A DNA stretch of 64,000 nucleotides from Deltaproteobacteria bacterium (GTDB lineage: Bacteria; Desulfobacterota; Desulfobacteria; Desulfobacterales; Desulfatibacillaceae). The DNA lies in assembly GCA_016235345.1 (NCBI GenBank), contig JACRLG010000001.1, forward strand, positions 1-64,000, in the 5' to 3' direction. Positions 38,811 to 47,184 of the stretch are shown here, piece after piece. Made by a program: the position numbers and the translations under genes. Position 1 is the stretch's first letter, and each line of letters opens with the position of its first letter. The notes beneath the pieces were generated by a model. The model was not told where the DNA came from and did not search any database. It was given only the letters and a program-made list of their open reading frames with translations.

Positions 38811-39707
38811 TCAAAACTTTTCGCGGACACCCCGGATAAATCCTGCGGCCTTGCAAAGGGCGCGCTCCACCGCCAGAACAGGCGTGATATGGCCACGGCT
38901 GGGCCAGGGGTCATTATCGTCAACAGGGCCGGTGTTTTTAAGTTCCAGTTCTGCTAAGAGCATCTGCTCTCCGGTGGTGATTCCCTTTTCCACAAAGCCT
39001 TCCGGCGTAACAATGGAAGAGCCCCCGATCATCCACGCGTCCGAGCCGAAAAGCGGGTGCGGGCCTCCCCAGGAATCGCAATACACCACGGGCGCTCCCA
39101 CGTAGCGCGCAATTCTTTGCGGCAACTCCCGGATCAGCCGGTCACTGTGCCGCGCGGCGCGGCCCAATGGCCCCCATTTGTAATCCCTTGAAAGGTCCGG
39201 CCAGGCCGAAGAAATGGCCATCATGTCCACCCTGCCCCGGTAGGGCTCAAAAACATCCTTATACAGCATGTCCTTGCAGATGGCGCAGCCGATGCGGCCG
39301 AAAGGCGTATCATAGATCACGGGCCCGGTTCCGGGGACCGCAAAAAGGTTCTCGTGCGCCACCAGTTCGTTCTTGAAATACACGCCCGCCAGGCCGTTTG
39401 GCGTGAAATAGCCCTGGGTGTTTCGCAGCCTGCCGTTTTCCTCATGTAAATATCCCGCGAAAACATGAACCGAAAGCTCTTGGGCCAGGCCCTCGAGCCG
39501 CGCCGCAAATGGCATGGCTTTTTGTGCCTGACTCCGGTTGTAGCAGGCCACGGTATAGCCTGTGAGCGCAAGTTCCGGCAAAAGGCAGATTTGAGCGCCT
39601 TTCGCCACGGCCTCTTTTACGGCCTCTTCGCAGGCGGCGATGTTTTTTTCCATGCTGAAGGAGCTAACATCGATCTGGCACGAGGCAACAGTGACTTTCA
39701 TCGGCAT
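38811..39707 (-). CDS. Nitrilase-superfamily carbon-nitrogen hydrolase
   Basis: A 298-residue soluble hydrolase with the Glu-Lys-Cys triad visible: LLPELALTG (Glu 45), VYFKNEL (Lys 112) and GCAICKDM (Cys 144). Members hydrolyse amides, nitriles or carbamoyl groups. The C-terminal HITPVLAVERALC is unassigned. Two ATG codons lie six bases apart; the second (39701) is better spaced from AAGGA. It is separated from the DUF362 gene by element LHE-F and may still belong to that operon. Substrate unknown. Confidence 0.82.
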   Translation of the reverse strand: MPMKVTVASCQIDVSSFSMEKNIAACEEAVKEAVAKGAQICLLPELALTGYTVACYNRSQAQKAMPFAARLEGLAQELSVHVFAGYLHEENGRLRNTQGYFTPNGLAGVYFKNELVAHENLFAVPGTGPVIYDTPFGRIGCAICKDMLYKDVFEPYRGRVDMMAISSAWPDLSRDYKWGPLGRAARHSDRLIRELPQRIARYVGAPVVYCDSWGGPHPLFGSDAWMIGGSSIVTPEGFVEKGITTGEQMLLAELELKNTGPVDDNDPWPSRGHITPVLAVERALCKAAGFIRGVREKF

Positions 39708-39718
39708 CTATCCTTAAC

Positions 39719-39838
39719 AGCCTGCCCAAAAACGCGAATCGCTGTGTCACGCTTCAAAGGCAATTCCGTCACGTACTTTTAGTACGCTTACTCATTGCTT
39801 TCTCGCGTTCCTTGCGCTTCATCGTTTTTGAACAGGCT
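39719..39838 (+). repeat. Long-hairpin element LHE-F (reversed orientation)
   Basis: Arms 39719-39734 and 39823-39838 (AGCCTGCCCAAAAACG, 14 of 16 paired). Boxes read CGCGAATCGCTGTGTCACGC on the left and CGTTCCTTGCGCTTCATCG on the right, with apex CGTACTTTTAGTACG. This is the only copy whose stop-proximal box does not touch a gene end: it lies before the nitrilase start and 40 bases past the DUF362 stop, facing away from it. Confidence 0.78.
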
Positions 39839-39878
39839 TCACATTAAGCCTTTTTCAACTGGCTGTTAAAAAATCCCA

Positions 39879-41384
39879 TCAATTGTAGCAACCCGGATAC
39901 CTGGAATCTCTGCCGAAGATGCCGGGGGAAAGGCGCTGAAGAAGCGCCAGCTCTTCAACAAAGGCCGTGGGGCTTTTTCCGGTTTCGGCAAGGCGGTTCA
40001 CCAGTTCGGCGGCGGCTATGCCGGTGGTGTAGAGCCTCGCCGGATAGGCGAACTCCCGCGAACCGGAAATTATGTAATGCCCCGAAAAACGCACCGGACC
40101 GGACAGGCCCTTCCCCATGGCGCTTTTCAGGCGTTCGGCGTCTTCGGCCCCAAGGTAGGAGAGCCTCTCGATTATGTAGGGCGAGCCGGAGATTATGGGA
40201 AGCTCGTTTCCTATGTTCCCGATTTTTTTCCTCATCATGAATTTTCTGTACAAGAGGAGCAGGTAGCGCAGGTCAAAGGCCAGATTTATTGGCGCGGTTC
40301 CCATGTAGAGCAGTTTCTTCCACCAGGAAAGCTCCTGATTTTTATGGATGAAGCATTTGTCGTAGCCGCCCGTGGCCAGGGCCCCGCAGTAGTCCATTAT
40401 CCAGGCCGAGCTTTCGATCAGAACCACCACCAGAACGAAAATGAGGGGCACGTTGCGCCAGGGCGAAAATGGCGCGGCGTTTCCCACGAGCCGGTAAGGC
40501 TTTTCGGACATAATTGAGGCGAGCTTGCGGAATATGGGGCTTTTTTCCGCCTTCACCCCCATGAGCCGCGCCCCCTCGCGCTCCACGGCCATTATGTCGC
40601 GCCCTGCCACCATGGTGTGGGTCTTTTTGGCGATGGCCTTAATCTTGACACCCATCCAGCCGTCCGCGCCGGAGTAGCCGTCTATTATGGAAAAATGGAC
40701 CGGAAAGGCCTTCACGATGTGGGCGGTCCAGGGGGTGACGCGCCTGTGGCAATGGTAGTGGGTCACCTTGTCCTGGTGCGGAAGGCAGCCGTAGACGTTT
40801 TTTATGGCAAGGGTGTAGTAGGAGTAAAAGTGGCTTTTGAGCTTGGCGAAACTTATGCGGAAATCCGCCTCGGCCCAGGCCTTCCCCACCTCCACCCGCC
40901 CCACGTCCGGGATGTCGTACTCCGCAAATTCATACGTGAGATCGACTATGGGCACCTTGGCGTCAACCCCGCCGCCCTTTACGGAAATTTCCGCCCTCGA
41001 TTCGCCCTTCCAGCTTTCAATGACGGATTCCGGAAGATACCCGGCACGGGCCGCCACAGGCACAACCCCCCGCCTTTCAAACCAGTTGCCATAAAGGTTC
41101 TGGCTTTCCACCACGCAAAGGTTGGTGTAGCCGCGCAGAAGAAGCAGACGAAGAAGGTGGATCACCAGAAAGCTGTCGGTGTAGACCCCCACGTCGTCGC
41201 GCCTTAGCATCATGGAGAGGTTGGGCTTCACCGCCACCATAAAGTCCGCCTTGGCCTTGCCGGAGCGCGAAAACTCGTCGTCCAGGGTCTCGAAAAACCG
41301 GGACTGGGCAAGGGTTTCCTCCAACAGGGCGTACTTGTCGCCTTTTCCGTGGTCAGTGAGCGCGGCTACAATGCTCTCTTCCAT
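39879..41384 (-). CDS. DUF362-domain protein
   Basis: 501 residues. The N-terminal half carries the DUF362 pattern (ADFMVAVKPNLSMM, GYTNLCVVESQ, ADFRISFAKLKSHFYSYYTLAIKNVYG), a domain found in anaerobes, often next to ferredoxin modules, of unknown chemistry. A hydrophobic segment at about 320-345 (VPLIFVLVVVLIESSAWIMDY) suggests membrane attachment. No ferredoxin-type Cys cluster is present. The gene follows two membrane-protein genes almost without gaps, so the three products probably form a membrane complex. Its 3' end is duplicated as a remnant at 38656-38783. Confidence 0.82.
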   Translation of the reverse strand: MEESIVAALTDHGKGDKYALLEETLAQSRFFETLDDEFSRSGKAKADFMVAVKPNLSMMLRRDDVGVYTDSFLVIHLLRLLLLRGYTNLCVVESQNLYGNWFERRGVVPVAARAGYLPESVIESWKGESRAEISVKGGGVDAKVPIVDLTYEFAEYDIPDVGRVEVGKAWAEADFRISFAKLKSHFYSYYTLAIKNVYGCLPHQDKVTHYHCHRRVTPWTAHIVKAFPVHFSIIDGYSGADGWMGVKIKAIAKKTHTMVAGRDIMAVEREGARLMGVKAEKSPIFRKLASIMSEKPYRLVGNAAPFSPWRNVPLIFVLVVVLIESSAWIMDYCGALATGGYDKCFIHKNQELSWWKKLLYMGTAPINLAFDLRYLLLLYRKFMMRKKIGNIGNELPIISGSPYIIERLSYLGAEDAERLKSAMGKGLSGPVRFSGHYIISGSREFAYPARLYTTGIAAAELVNRLAETGKSPTAFVEELALLQRLSPGIFGRDSRYPGCYN

Positions 41385-41386
41385 GA

Positions 41387-41842
41387 CTATTTATCCTCTT
41401 TCGGCCCGTATCCGAGGAAAAGAAGCGAAAAAACAACCGCTATCGGCTCTATCACAAGGGTCCAGAAACCGATCACCGTGATCTCGTTTCCGTAAGTGCC
41501 GGGAATGAGGCACAACAGCCCGGAATCCGGAAACATGAAACCAAGGGCGATCAGGGCACCGCCAATCATCGGGCCCGCCGCTGCGAAAAGATAGCCTGCG
41601 CTTTTGCCCCGCAATATCAGGACGGCGCTGGTTTCGTAGCCCACAAGGGCGATTATGAATATGGCCCAGTACCACACGGGCATGGAAAGCCCCGAAGCTA
41701 TGGTCTGGGCCATGCCAAGGCCGTGGAGGAAGCCTCCTGCGGCGATGGCGGCTGCGGCCGCCCTTCCTGTCACGAAAAAGACAGCCGCCGCATCCTGTTC
41801 CCGCATGGTTGCAGCATTGTTTACAACCGGGGAGTCGTCCAT
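41387..41842 (-). CDS. Small integral membrane protein, unknown
   Basis: 151 residues with about four predicted membrane helices (from residue 22 on) after a polar N-terminus. No family recognised. The start lies two bases after the stop of the preceding membrane protein gene, and its stop is two bases before the DUF362 gene, so the three are translationally coupled. A later ATG (residue 13) is possible as start. Confidence 0.7.
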   Translation of the reverse strand: MDDSPVVNNAATMREQDAAAVFFVTGRAAAAAIAAGGFLHGLGMAQTIASGLSMPVWYWAIFIIALVGYETSAVLILRGKSAGYLFAAAGPMIGGALIALGFMFPDSGLLCLIPGTYGNEITVIGFWTLVIEPIAVVFSLLFLGYGPKEDK

Positions 41843-41843
41843 G

Positions 41844-42677
41844 TCAGTTCTCGGTCACGAAAAGTTTCTGAAAAACCTTGTAGATGGGGCGTCCCTTGGC
41901 AAGGAGCAGGTATTTCGCCCCCACCAGGAAAACCGGCACCACTATGAGGGCCGCCAGAAGCGGGCTTCCGATTACAGAGGCGAGAGCCCAGGCAAGCCCC
42001 GCCGCCACGAAGACGCTTGGGATGCTCACCCCGAAAAGGGCTACGAGAACCAGAATGATTGCGGTTTTCGGTTCGGGAATATCGTCGCGCTTTATTTCGG
42101 GGTCCGTGAAAAGGCCCATGCGGATCCAGATTATCATGGGGAAAATGAGGGCCGGGCCGATGATGATTCCCATGCCCACAAGGGTGAAGGCAACGTTCGA
42201 GAAGACGAACGAAAAGCCCATGTGATGGCCCACTGTCCAGAGCACGCCCCCGTTTTTGGTGGCGTCGTAGAGAAAGCGCTGCCAGCCGGTTCCGTCCCAG
42301 CCGTAGACCAGGATGAAGATCATGAAGAAGTAGCCGAAATAGGCGTGATTCCAGGCCCCGGAGATGCTTCCCTTCTTTATGGAGCGCTGGGCGAGGTAGA
42401 AGCCCAGGACCCCCTGGGTGATGTTGGTTACGGCGAAAAGCACGACGAGCCAGGCCGGAAGGTCATCCCTGCACGTGGCCACCTGCATTGTCTCCCAGTG
42501 GGGGAACTGCCACAGAAGATAGACCCCGCTCGGCGCGAAAAGGCAGGCAAGAAACAGGAGGTTGTACACGAAATACTTGTTGATGAAGGGGTCGTCCTCC
42601 TTTTTAAGCTGCCTTGCCGCAGCAGCCGCAAAACCCGCCCCAAGGGAATAGGCCCAAAACACGTCCACCTGAACCAT
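41844..42677 (-). CDS. Multi-spanning membrane protein, unknown
   Basis: 277 residues with about seven predicted membrane helices. Several His and Trp in membrane-near positions (FPHWETMQ, GAWNHAYFGYFF, GHHMGFSF) could bind a cofactor such as heme or quinone, but no known pattern fits. An excellent ribosome site (GGAGGATGTC) precedes the ATG. First gene of the operon with the small membrane protein, the DUF362 protein and perhaps the nitrilase. It is separated from the upstream TetR gene by LHE-G and about 115 bases that should hold the promoter. Confidence 0.72.
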   Translation of the reverse strand: MVQVDVFWAYSLGAGFAAAAARQLKKEDDPFINKYFVYNLLFLACLFAPSGVYLLWQFPHWETMQVATCRDDLPAWLVVLFAVTNITQGVLGFYLAQRSIKKGSISGAWNHAYFGYFFMIFILVYGWDGTGWQRFLYDATKNGGVLWTVGHHMGFSFVFSNVAFTLVGMGIIIGPALIFPMIIWIRMGLFTDPEIKRDDIPEPKTAIILVLVALFGVSIPSVFVAAGLAWALASVIGSPLLAALIVVPVFLVGAKYLLLAKGRPIYKVFQKLFVTEN

Positions 42678-42793
42678 GACATCCTCCTTCTTTTAAGGTT
42701 GATGATAAAGGCTTTTCCGGTCTTTACGTCTTTTCCTTTAAATCTTTCCGCCCTATCTTCTTTTTCATTTCACCCCTTACACTATCGCCACGG

Positions 42794-42957
42794 CCTGAGG
42801 GGATTAGGGCGATGAAATGCAAGGCGCGCAAGCGAGCGGTGATGGAGCGTACCCGCCCAAGAAATCGCAGAGTTCTTGGGCTAAATTAGAATGTTTGTAC
42901 GTGACCGAGCCGGGATGCGACGCGCAACACAGCAGTTCGCGCCCTCATCCCCTCAGG
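42794..42957 (-). repeat. Long-hairpin element LHE-G with nested insertion
   Basis: Arms 42794-42811 and 42940-42957 (CCTGAGGGGATTAGGGCG, 17 of 18 paired). Both boxes are present (GATGAAATGCAAGGCGCGC; GCGCAACACAGCAGTTCGCG). The apical GTAC-GTAC loop is interrupted by about 44 bases that contain their own small hairpin CCCAAGAA/TTCTTGGG. The TGA of the TetR gene (42945-42947) lies inside the right arm. Confidence 0.82.
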
Positions 42958-43553
42958 GCCATGCCGGAGAGCATCAAGAGAGACACCGTCTCTATCCAGC
43001 GTTTTCCGGCTTCCTTCTTGTTTTCGGCAAACATTATGTCCCAGGCCGCGCCAAGGGTCATGGCGTTCACGGCCTTGGAGATGGTGTTGACGTCCAGGTC
43101 CGGTTTCAGGAAGCCTTTTTCCACGCCGTTTACAAGGTAGGCCTCCACCATGAGATCGGCCAGGTTTTTTATGGCAAGGAGCTTTTCGTCAAGATCAGGG
43201 TCCACCCCAAGCGCCTGGTAGAAGATGATCCGGGCCATTCTGGGGTCTTCCATGAAAAGGTCCAGCAGCCTAAACCCTATGCGCCTTATCTGATCCCGGT
43301 AGGTTTGAACGGAATCCGTGGCCTGGGGAGCTTCCTCCTCAACCACCTTTGCAATTCTCGTTATGAAATGGTCCACTACGGCCAGAAAAATATCCCTCTT
43401 GTTCCTGAAATAGCGGTAAAAGGTGCCGTGGCCCATGGAGAGCCTCTGGGCGATGTCGCTGATCTTGGTGTCGTGGAACCCGCGCTCGGTGAAGGCGTCC
43501 ATTGCAGCGGCCATTATCTGGGATCGGCGTTTTTCAAGGAGATCGCTGTCCAT
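42945..43553 (-). CDS. TetR-family transcriptional regulator
   Basis: 202 residues. The N-terminal TetR helix-turn-helix (FHDTKISDIAQRLSMGHGTFYRYFRNKRDIF, in two segments) is followed by a helical ligand-binding domain. A perfect palindrome 33 bases upstream of its start (43586-43603) resembles the operator of fatty-acid regulator FadR of Bacillus, so an acyl-CoA ligand is plausible. It probably represses itself and perhaps the membrane/DUF362 operon downstream. The C-terminal residues are encoded by the arm of LHE-G. Confidence 0.88.
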   Translation of the reverse strand: MDSDLLEKRRSQIMAAAMDAFTERGFHDTKISDIAQRLSMGHGTFYRYFRNKRDIFLAVVDHFITRIAKVVEEEAPQATDSVQTYRDQIRRIGFRLLDLFMEDPRMARIIFYQALGVDPDLDEKLLAIKNLADLMVEAYLVNGVEKGFLKPDLDVNTISKAVNAMTLGAAWDIMFAENKKEAGKRWIETVSLLMLSGMALRG

Positions 43554-43585
43554 CCGGCCCTCTGTTTTTTACGGTTGTAAAATGC

Positions 43586-43603
43586 GGAATGACTTGTCAT
43601 TCC
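43586..43603. promoter_or_regulatory. Probable TetR operator
   Basis: GGAATGACTTGTCATTCC: two perfect 8-bp arms with a TT spacer, 33 bases before the tetR start. The core GAATGACT..TCATTC is very close to the Bacillus FadR-type site. Confidence 0.65.
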
Positions 43604-44018
43604 ATATCTGGTCCGGGAATGCAAGCCCTTTTTTTTGGAAGCGTTTAAAATTAGCCAAAATTTGATAAAACCACCTTAAATAGTGTTGATAAAATATTAT
43701 AATCAATATATTGTATCTAAACCTGCCGTACCCCTTTTTTGAAGGTCTTTTCGTTATCCCCTGTATTTTTTTTTGACGGCATGATATGCTTGGAAACTTT
43801 GAAAAGTCCATCTTTGCGGTTTCGGCTTTTTTTCTTTTCCTTAATTTTTTAAGCGAGTTATTACCTGGAGCGCCATTTACTTCCATTTTTCGTTTTCCCG
43901 AAAATGGCGGGGGAGGAAGACAGAGATATTTCTTCCCTTTGCCGGATTTCTTAAAAATGGAAAAGAACCATGCTCCGCTTAATAACGACTTTTACATCTG
44001 TTATACTGACCGGATTCC
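43604..44018. other. AT-rich gene-free region
   Basis: 415 bases between the tetR operator and the DUF4301 gene with no convincing frame. It has several A/T runs. A possible -10 (TATACT, at about 44000) lies very close to the next ATG. No repeat or RNA gene recognised. Confidence 0.5.
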
Positions 44019-45584
44019 ATGAAATTTTTCGACCAAAAAGACATCCTTCAGATCAAAAGCCTTGGGATCGCTCCCGAAAAGGCGTCGGCCCAGCTTTCCC
44101 TTTTCAAAAAGGGATCAGGCCTTCTTGATCTCGTGCGACCGGCAACGACGGGTGACGGCATCATTGTTCTGCCCGAAGAAGCGGTCAAAAATTACGCCGC
44201 TTTCTACGAGTCTAAAATACCCGTTTTAAAGCCCCTTAAATTCGTTCCTGCTTCCGGGGCCGCAACCCGGATGTGGAAGGCCCTTTCGGCCTTGCGGGCG
44301 GCGGTTGAAAAAGAGGGGCTGGTGGTCCTTCGCATGAAGGCCGGGGAAGGCGACAAGGATGCAATATCTGTAATCGAATTTTTCGAAAACCTTGAAAAAT
44401 TCGCCCTTTGCGAAGCCTTGGCAAAGGAATGCGAAAAGGCGGGAAAAAATCTGGCCGGGCTTCTGGAATTCGGAAATTACAGCCAGATTTATAATATTCT
44501 TTTCGATCCGAAAGGGCTTAATTTAAAAAACCTGGCAAAGGGCCTCATTCCTTTTCACCTGTACAAAAACGGCCCCAAGACCGCCTTTGAGGAGCATCTT
44601 TACGAGGCCGCAGGCTACGTGCGGGATTCAAAAGGCGTGTGCCGCCTTCATTTCACCGTTCCAAAAGATCAACAGCATGATTTTGCCGCGCTTTTTGAAA
44701 AGGCGGGAAAGGAGCTGGAAAAGGAGCTTGGGGTAAAATTTGAAGTTGAATTTTCCATCCAGGACACCCATACGGATACTCTTGCGGCAAACGAGGATTT
44801 TTCGCCCTTCCGCACCCCGGCGGGCGATCTATTTTTCCGGCCCGCAGGCCACGGGGCCCTTATCTCCAACCTTGACCGCATCGATGCAAGCCCGGTCTTT
44901 CTCGCAAACATCGACAACGTGGTTCCCGATAAGGCAAAAGGCGAAAGAATTTTATGGAAAAAGGCCCTTGCCGGGCTTCTTGTGGACTTAAAGGAAAAAA
45001 TTGAACAACACCTCGAAATTCTTGAAAAAAATCCTGAAAAAGTGCCCGAAGTACTCGCTTTTGCGCAAAAAACACTTTTGATATTTCCTCCTTCGGGTCT
45101 TGACGGCAAAAAAAACGCCGAATTTCTTCAAAAGGCCCTGAACCGGCCCATAAGGGTGTGCGGCATGGTGAAAAACCTTGGCGACCCCGGCGGTGCTCCA
45201 TTCTGGGTGAGGGAAACCGATGGAAGGCTTACGCTTCAGATAGTGGAAAGCGCCCAGGTAAGGCAGGATCACCCTGAGCAGGCGGAAATTTTCCGGTCTT
45301 CCACCCATTTCAACCCTGTTGACGTGGTGGCCTGGGTTTTTGACAGGCACGGAAAAAAATTCAACCTTTCCGATTTTGTGGATGAACACGCTGTTTTCAT
45401 TTCAAAAAAGAGCCAGGACGGAAAAAACCTTCTGGCACTGGAGCTTCCGGGACTATGGAACGGGGCCATGTCCGACTGGACCACGTTGTTCGTGGAAGTT
45501 CCCATGTGCGAATATAACCCTGTGAAATCGATAAACGATCTCTTGCATCCCTCGCATTTTGGATTGTCAGCGGACTGTTCATAA
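44019..45584 (+). CDS. DUF4301-family protein
   Basis: 521 residues, matching the DUF4301 family by its start (FFDQKDILQIKSLGI), the segment LDLVRPATTGDGIIVLPE and the nucleotide-sugar-transferase-like PASGAATRMWKAL. These features hint at a nucleotidyltransferase-type fold, but the function is not established. The family is best known from Bacteroidetes, so its presence here may reflect transfer, although base use is only slightly lower in GC than neighbours. No ribosome site is clear before the ATG. Single gene. Confidence 0.78.
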   Translation: MKFFDQKDILQIKSLGIAPEKASAQLSLFKKGSGLLDLVRPATTGDGIIVLPEEAVKNYAAFYESKIPVLKPLKFVPASGAATRMWKALSALRAAVEKEGLVVLRMKAGEGDKDAISVIEFFENLEKFALCEALAKECEKAGKNLAGLLEFGNYSQIYNILFDPKGLNLKNLAKGLIPFHLYKNGPKTAFEEHLYEAAGYVRDSKGVCRLHFTVPKDQQHDFAALFEKAGKELEKELGVKFEVEFSIQDTHTDTLAANEDFSPFRTPAGDLFFRPAGHGALISNLDRIDASPVFLANIDNVVPDKAKGERILWKKALAGLLVDLKEKIEQHLEILEKNPEKVPEVLAFAQKTLLIFPPSGLDGKKNAEFLQKALNRPIRVCGMVKNLGDPGGAPFWVRETDGRLTLQIVESAQVRQDHPEQAEIFRSSTHFNPVDVVAWVFDRHGKKFNLSDFVDEHAVFISKKSQDGKNLLALELPGLWNGAMSDWTTLFVEVPMCEYNPVKSINDLLHPSHFGLSADCS

Positions 45585-45916
45585 AAAGCCTGGTTTTGAA
45601 CATGGGAAAAACCCCGGTTCGTAACCACAAGGTTGCAAACAATTTCCAGACAAAGCCACTGACAGAAGGATCACATATTTTTATTACTGATTTCAAATAA
45701 TTGTCTTACTTATCTACAAATCTACCGGCCTTTATTATTCTTTATTCTTTTAAAATTATAAAAAAAGAATAAAAAATATCTGAAAACAATTCTTGAAAAA
45801 CAAGACGGCCCTCAATCTGCTCCGAAAAGGAGCTTTAAGTTATTTATAGCAATATCAGATTGTTGTGTAAACCATGGACAGCCGGTCCCAGGAGGACCCC
45901 TTAAAAGGAGAAGGTC
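45585..45916. other. AT-rich gap upstream of dnaN
   Basis: 332 bases, strongly AT-rich in the middle. TTATCTACA at 45710-45718 differs by one base from a DnaA box, and a small GCTCC/GGAGC hairpin lies near 45819. No dnaA gene is next to it. It may hold the dnaN promoter; an origin is possible but weakly supported. Confidence 0.35.
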
Positions 45917-47074
45917 ATGGAATTTTCCATTTCAAAAGAGGATTTTTTAACCGGCCTCTCGAAGATTCAGGGCATAGTGGGCCGGGAAACCACCTGGCCC
46001 ATAACGAAAAACGTCCTCATAACCACCGGGGAGGAGGAAATATCCCTGGTGGCCACCGACATGGAGAGCTACTTCCTGGGAACCTACCCGGCCAGAGTGA
46101 TCGTTCCTGGCGCCATAACCATACCCGGAAAAAAGCTCTTCGAGGTGGTGAAGGATTTTCCCGAAATGGAAATCCCGGTCACCGAAACCGAAAACGGCTG
46201 GGTGAAGATATCCAACAACCGCTTGAACCACCTTCTTCCGGCAATAAGCGCGGAGGAATTCCCTAAAATACCCGGTATCGACAAGGAAGGCCTGATGAGG
46301 CTTCCCACCGGGATTTTTCATGATGTCATTCAGAAAACCGACCTTCCGGCAGCCGGAGGCGGCGACGACAAAAGGCCATACCTGGTGCATCTTCTGGGCT
46401 TTTATTTTTCGATTTTTCAGGACGGCGAAAACCCGCCGGTTCTTCGCCTCGTATCAACCGACGGCAACCGGCTGTCGGTGATGGATCACAAGCCCGAAAA
46501 CCCCGATGACCTCTTGGGCCTTCAATTCGAAAAGGGCGTGGTGCTCCCCAAAAAGATACTGGGTGACGTAAAGCGCCTGTGCGACGGTGAAGGGACCATA
46601 AGCATGGGGATAAGAAGCATCGATGACGGCAACTCGCTCTTCGTTTTTTCGAGGGAAAGCGAAATACTAATGGGACGCCTTCTGGAAGGCGAATATCCGG
46701 AATACAAGGCTGTCATACCCAATGATGTCAAATCTTCGCTCACCGTGAGCAAAAAGAGCTTTCTGCCCCTTTTAAAAAGGATAATCATATTCACCTCCCC
46801 TAATTTCAAGGCCGTTAACGTGTCCATACTGCCGGACATGCTTAAACTTTCCATCAAAAATCCGGAAATAGGCGAATCCCAGGAGGAATACTCCACCGAA
46901 TTCGACGGGGAGCCCTTTGAGACGGCCTTCAATCCCCAGTATTTCATCGACGCCCTGAACGTGATGAAAAGCGACAAGGTGACCATAAGGCTTGAAAAGG
47001 ACAAGAGGGCGTTTCTTATCACGGGCGAGGAGGATCCGGGCTATCTTATGGTCATCATGCCGATGAGAAATTGA
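45917..47074 (+). CDS. dnaN: DNA polymerase III beta sliding clamp
   Basis: A 385-residue ring-forming clamp that tethers DNA polymerase III and other partners. Three clamp domains (about 1-125, 130-260, 265-385) are recognisable. Conserved pieces include the start MEFSISKEDFLTGLSKIQ, RLVSTDGNRLSVMD, LLEGEYPEYKAVIP and the C-terminal MVIMPMRN that helps form the partner-binding pocket. The AAAGGAGAAGG ribosome site is strong. It is followed by an exported protein gene and gyrB, with no recF between them. A half-copy of the LHE repeat touches its stop. Confidence 0.96.
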   Translation: MEFSISKEDFLTGLSKIQGIVGRETTWPITKNVLITTGEEEISLVATDMESYFLGTYPARVIVPGAITIPGKKLFEVVKDFPEMEIPVTETENGWVKISNNRLNHLLPAISAEEFPKIPGIDKEGLMRLPTGIFHDVIQKTDLPAAGGGDDKRPYLVHLLGFYFSIFQDGENPPVLRLVSTDGNRLSVMDHKPENPDDLLGLQFEKGVVLPKKILGDVKRLCDGEGTISMGIRSIDDGNSLFVFSRESEILMGRLLEGEYPEYKAVIPNDVKSSLTVSKKSFLPLLKRIIIFTSPNFKAVNVSILPDMLKLSIKNPEIGESQEEYSTEFDGEPFETAFNPQYFIDALNVMKSDKVTIRLEKDKRAFLITGEEDPGYLMVIMPMRN

Positions 47075-47104
47075 CGCCTGCCTAAAAACGCGAATCGCTG
47101 TTTA
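47075..47104 (+). repeat. Half long-hairpin element (LHE-I)
   Basis: Directly after the dnaN TGA: CGCCTGCCTAAAAACG followed by CGAATCGCTGT, the left arm and start of the stop-proximal box as in LHE-F. The rest of the element and the right arm are missing. Confidence 0.6.
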
Positions 47105-47184
47105 CTGTTTGAAAATTGAAGGGTGTAATGCGGCAATTGGGCCACCGTGCAAACAGGCGCATGAAAAGGGAAAGGAAACTGAAA

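Noticed and set aside
45585-45916. Chromosome origin oriC
   Set aside because: Only one near-match to a DnaA box and no dnaA. AT richness alone is not enough, so it is kept as a weak note only.
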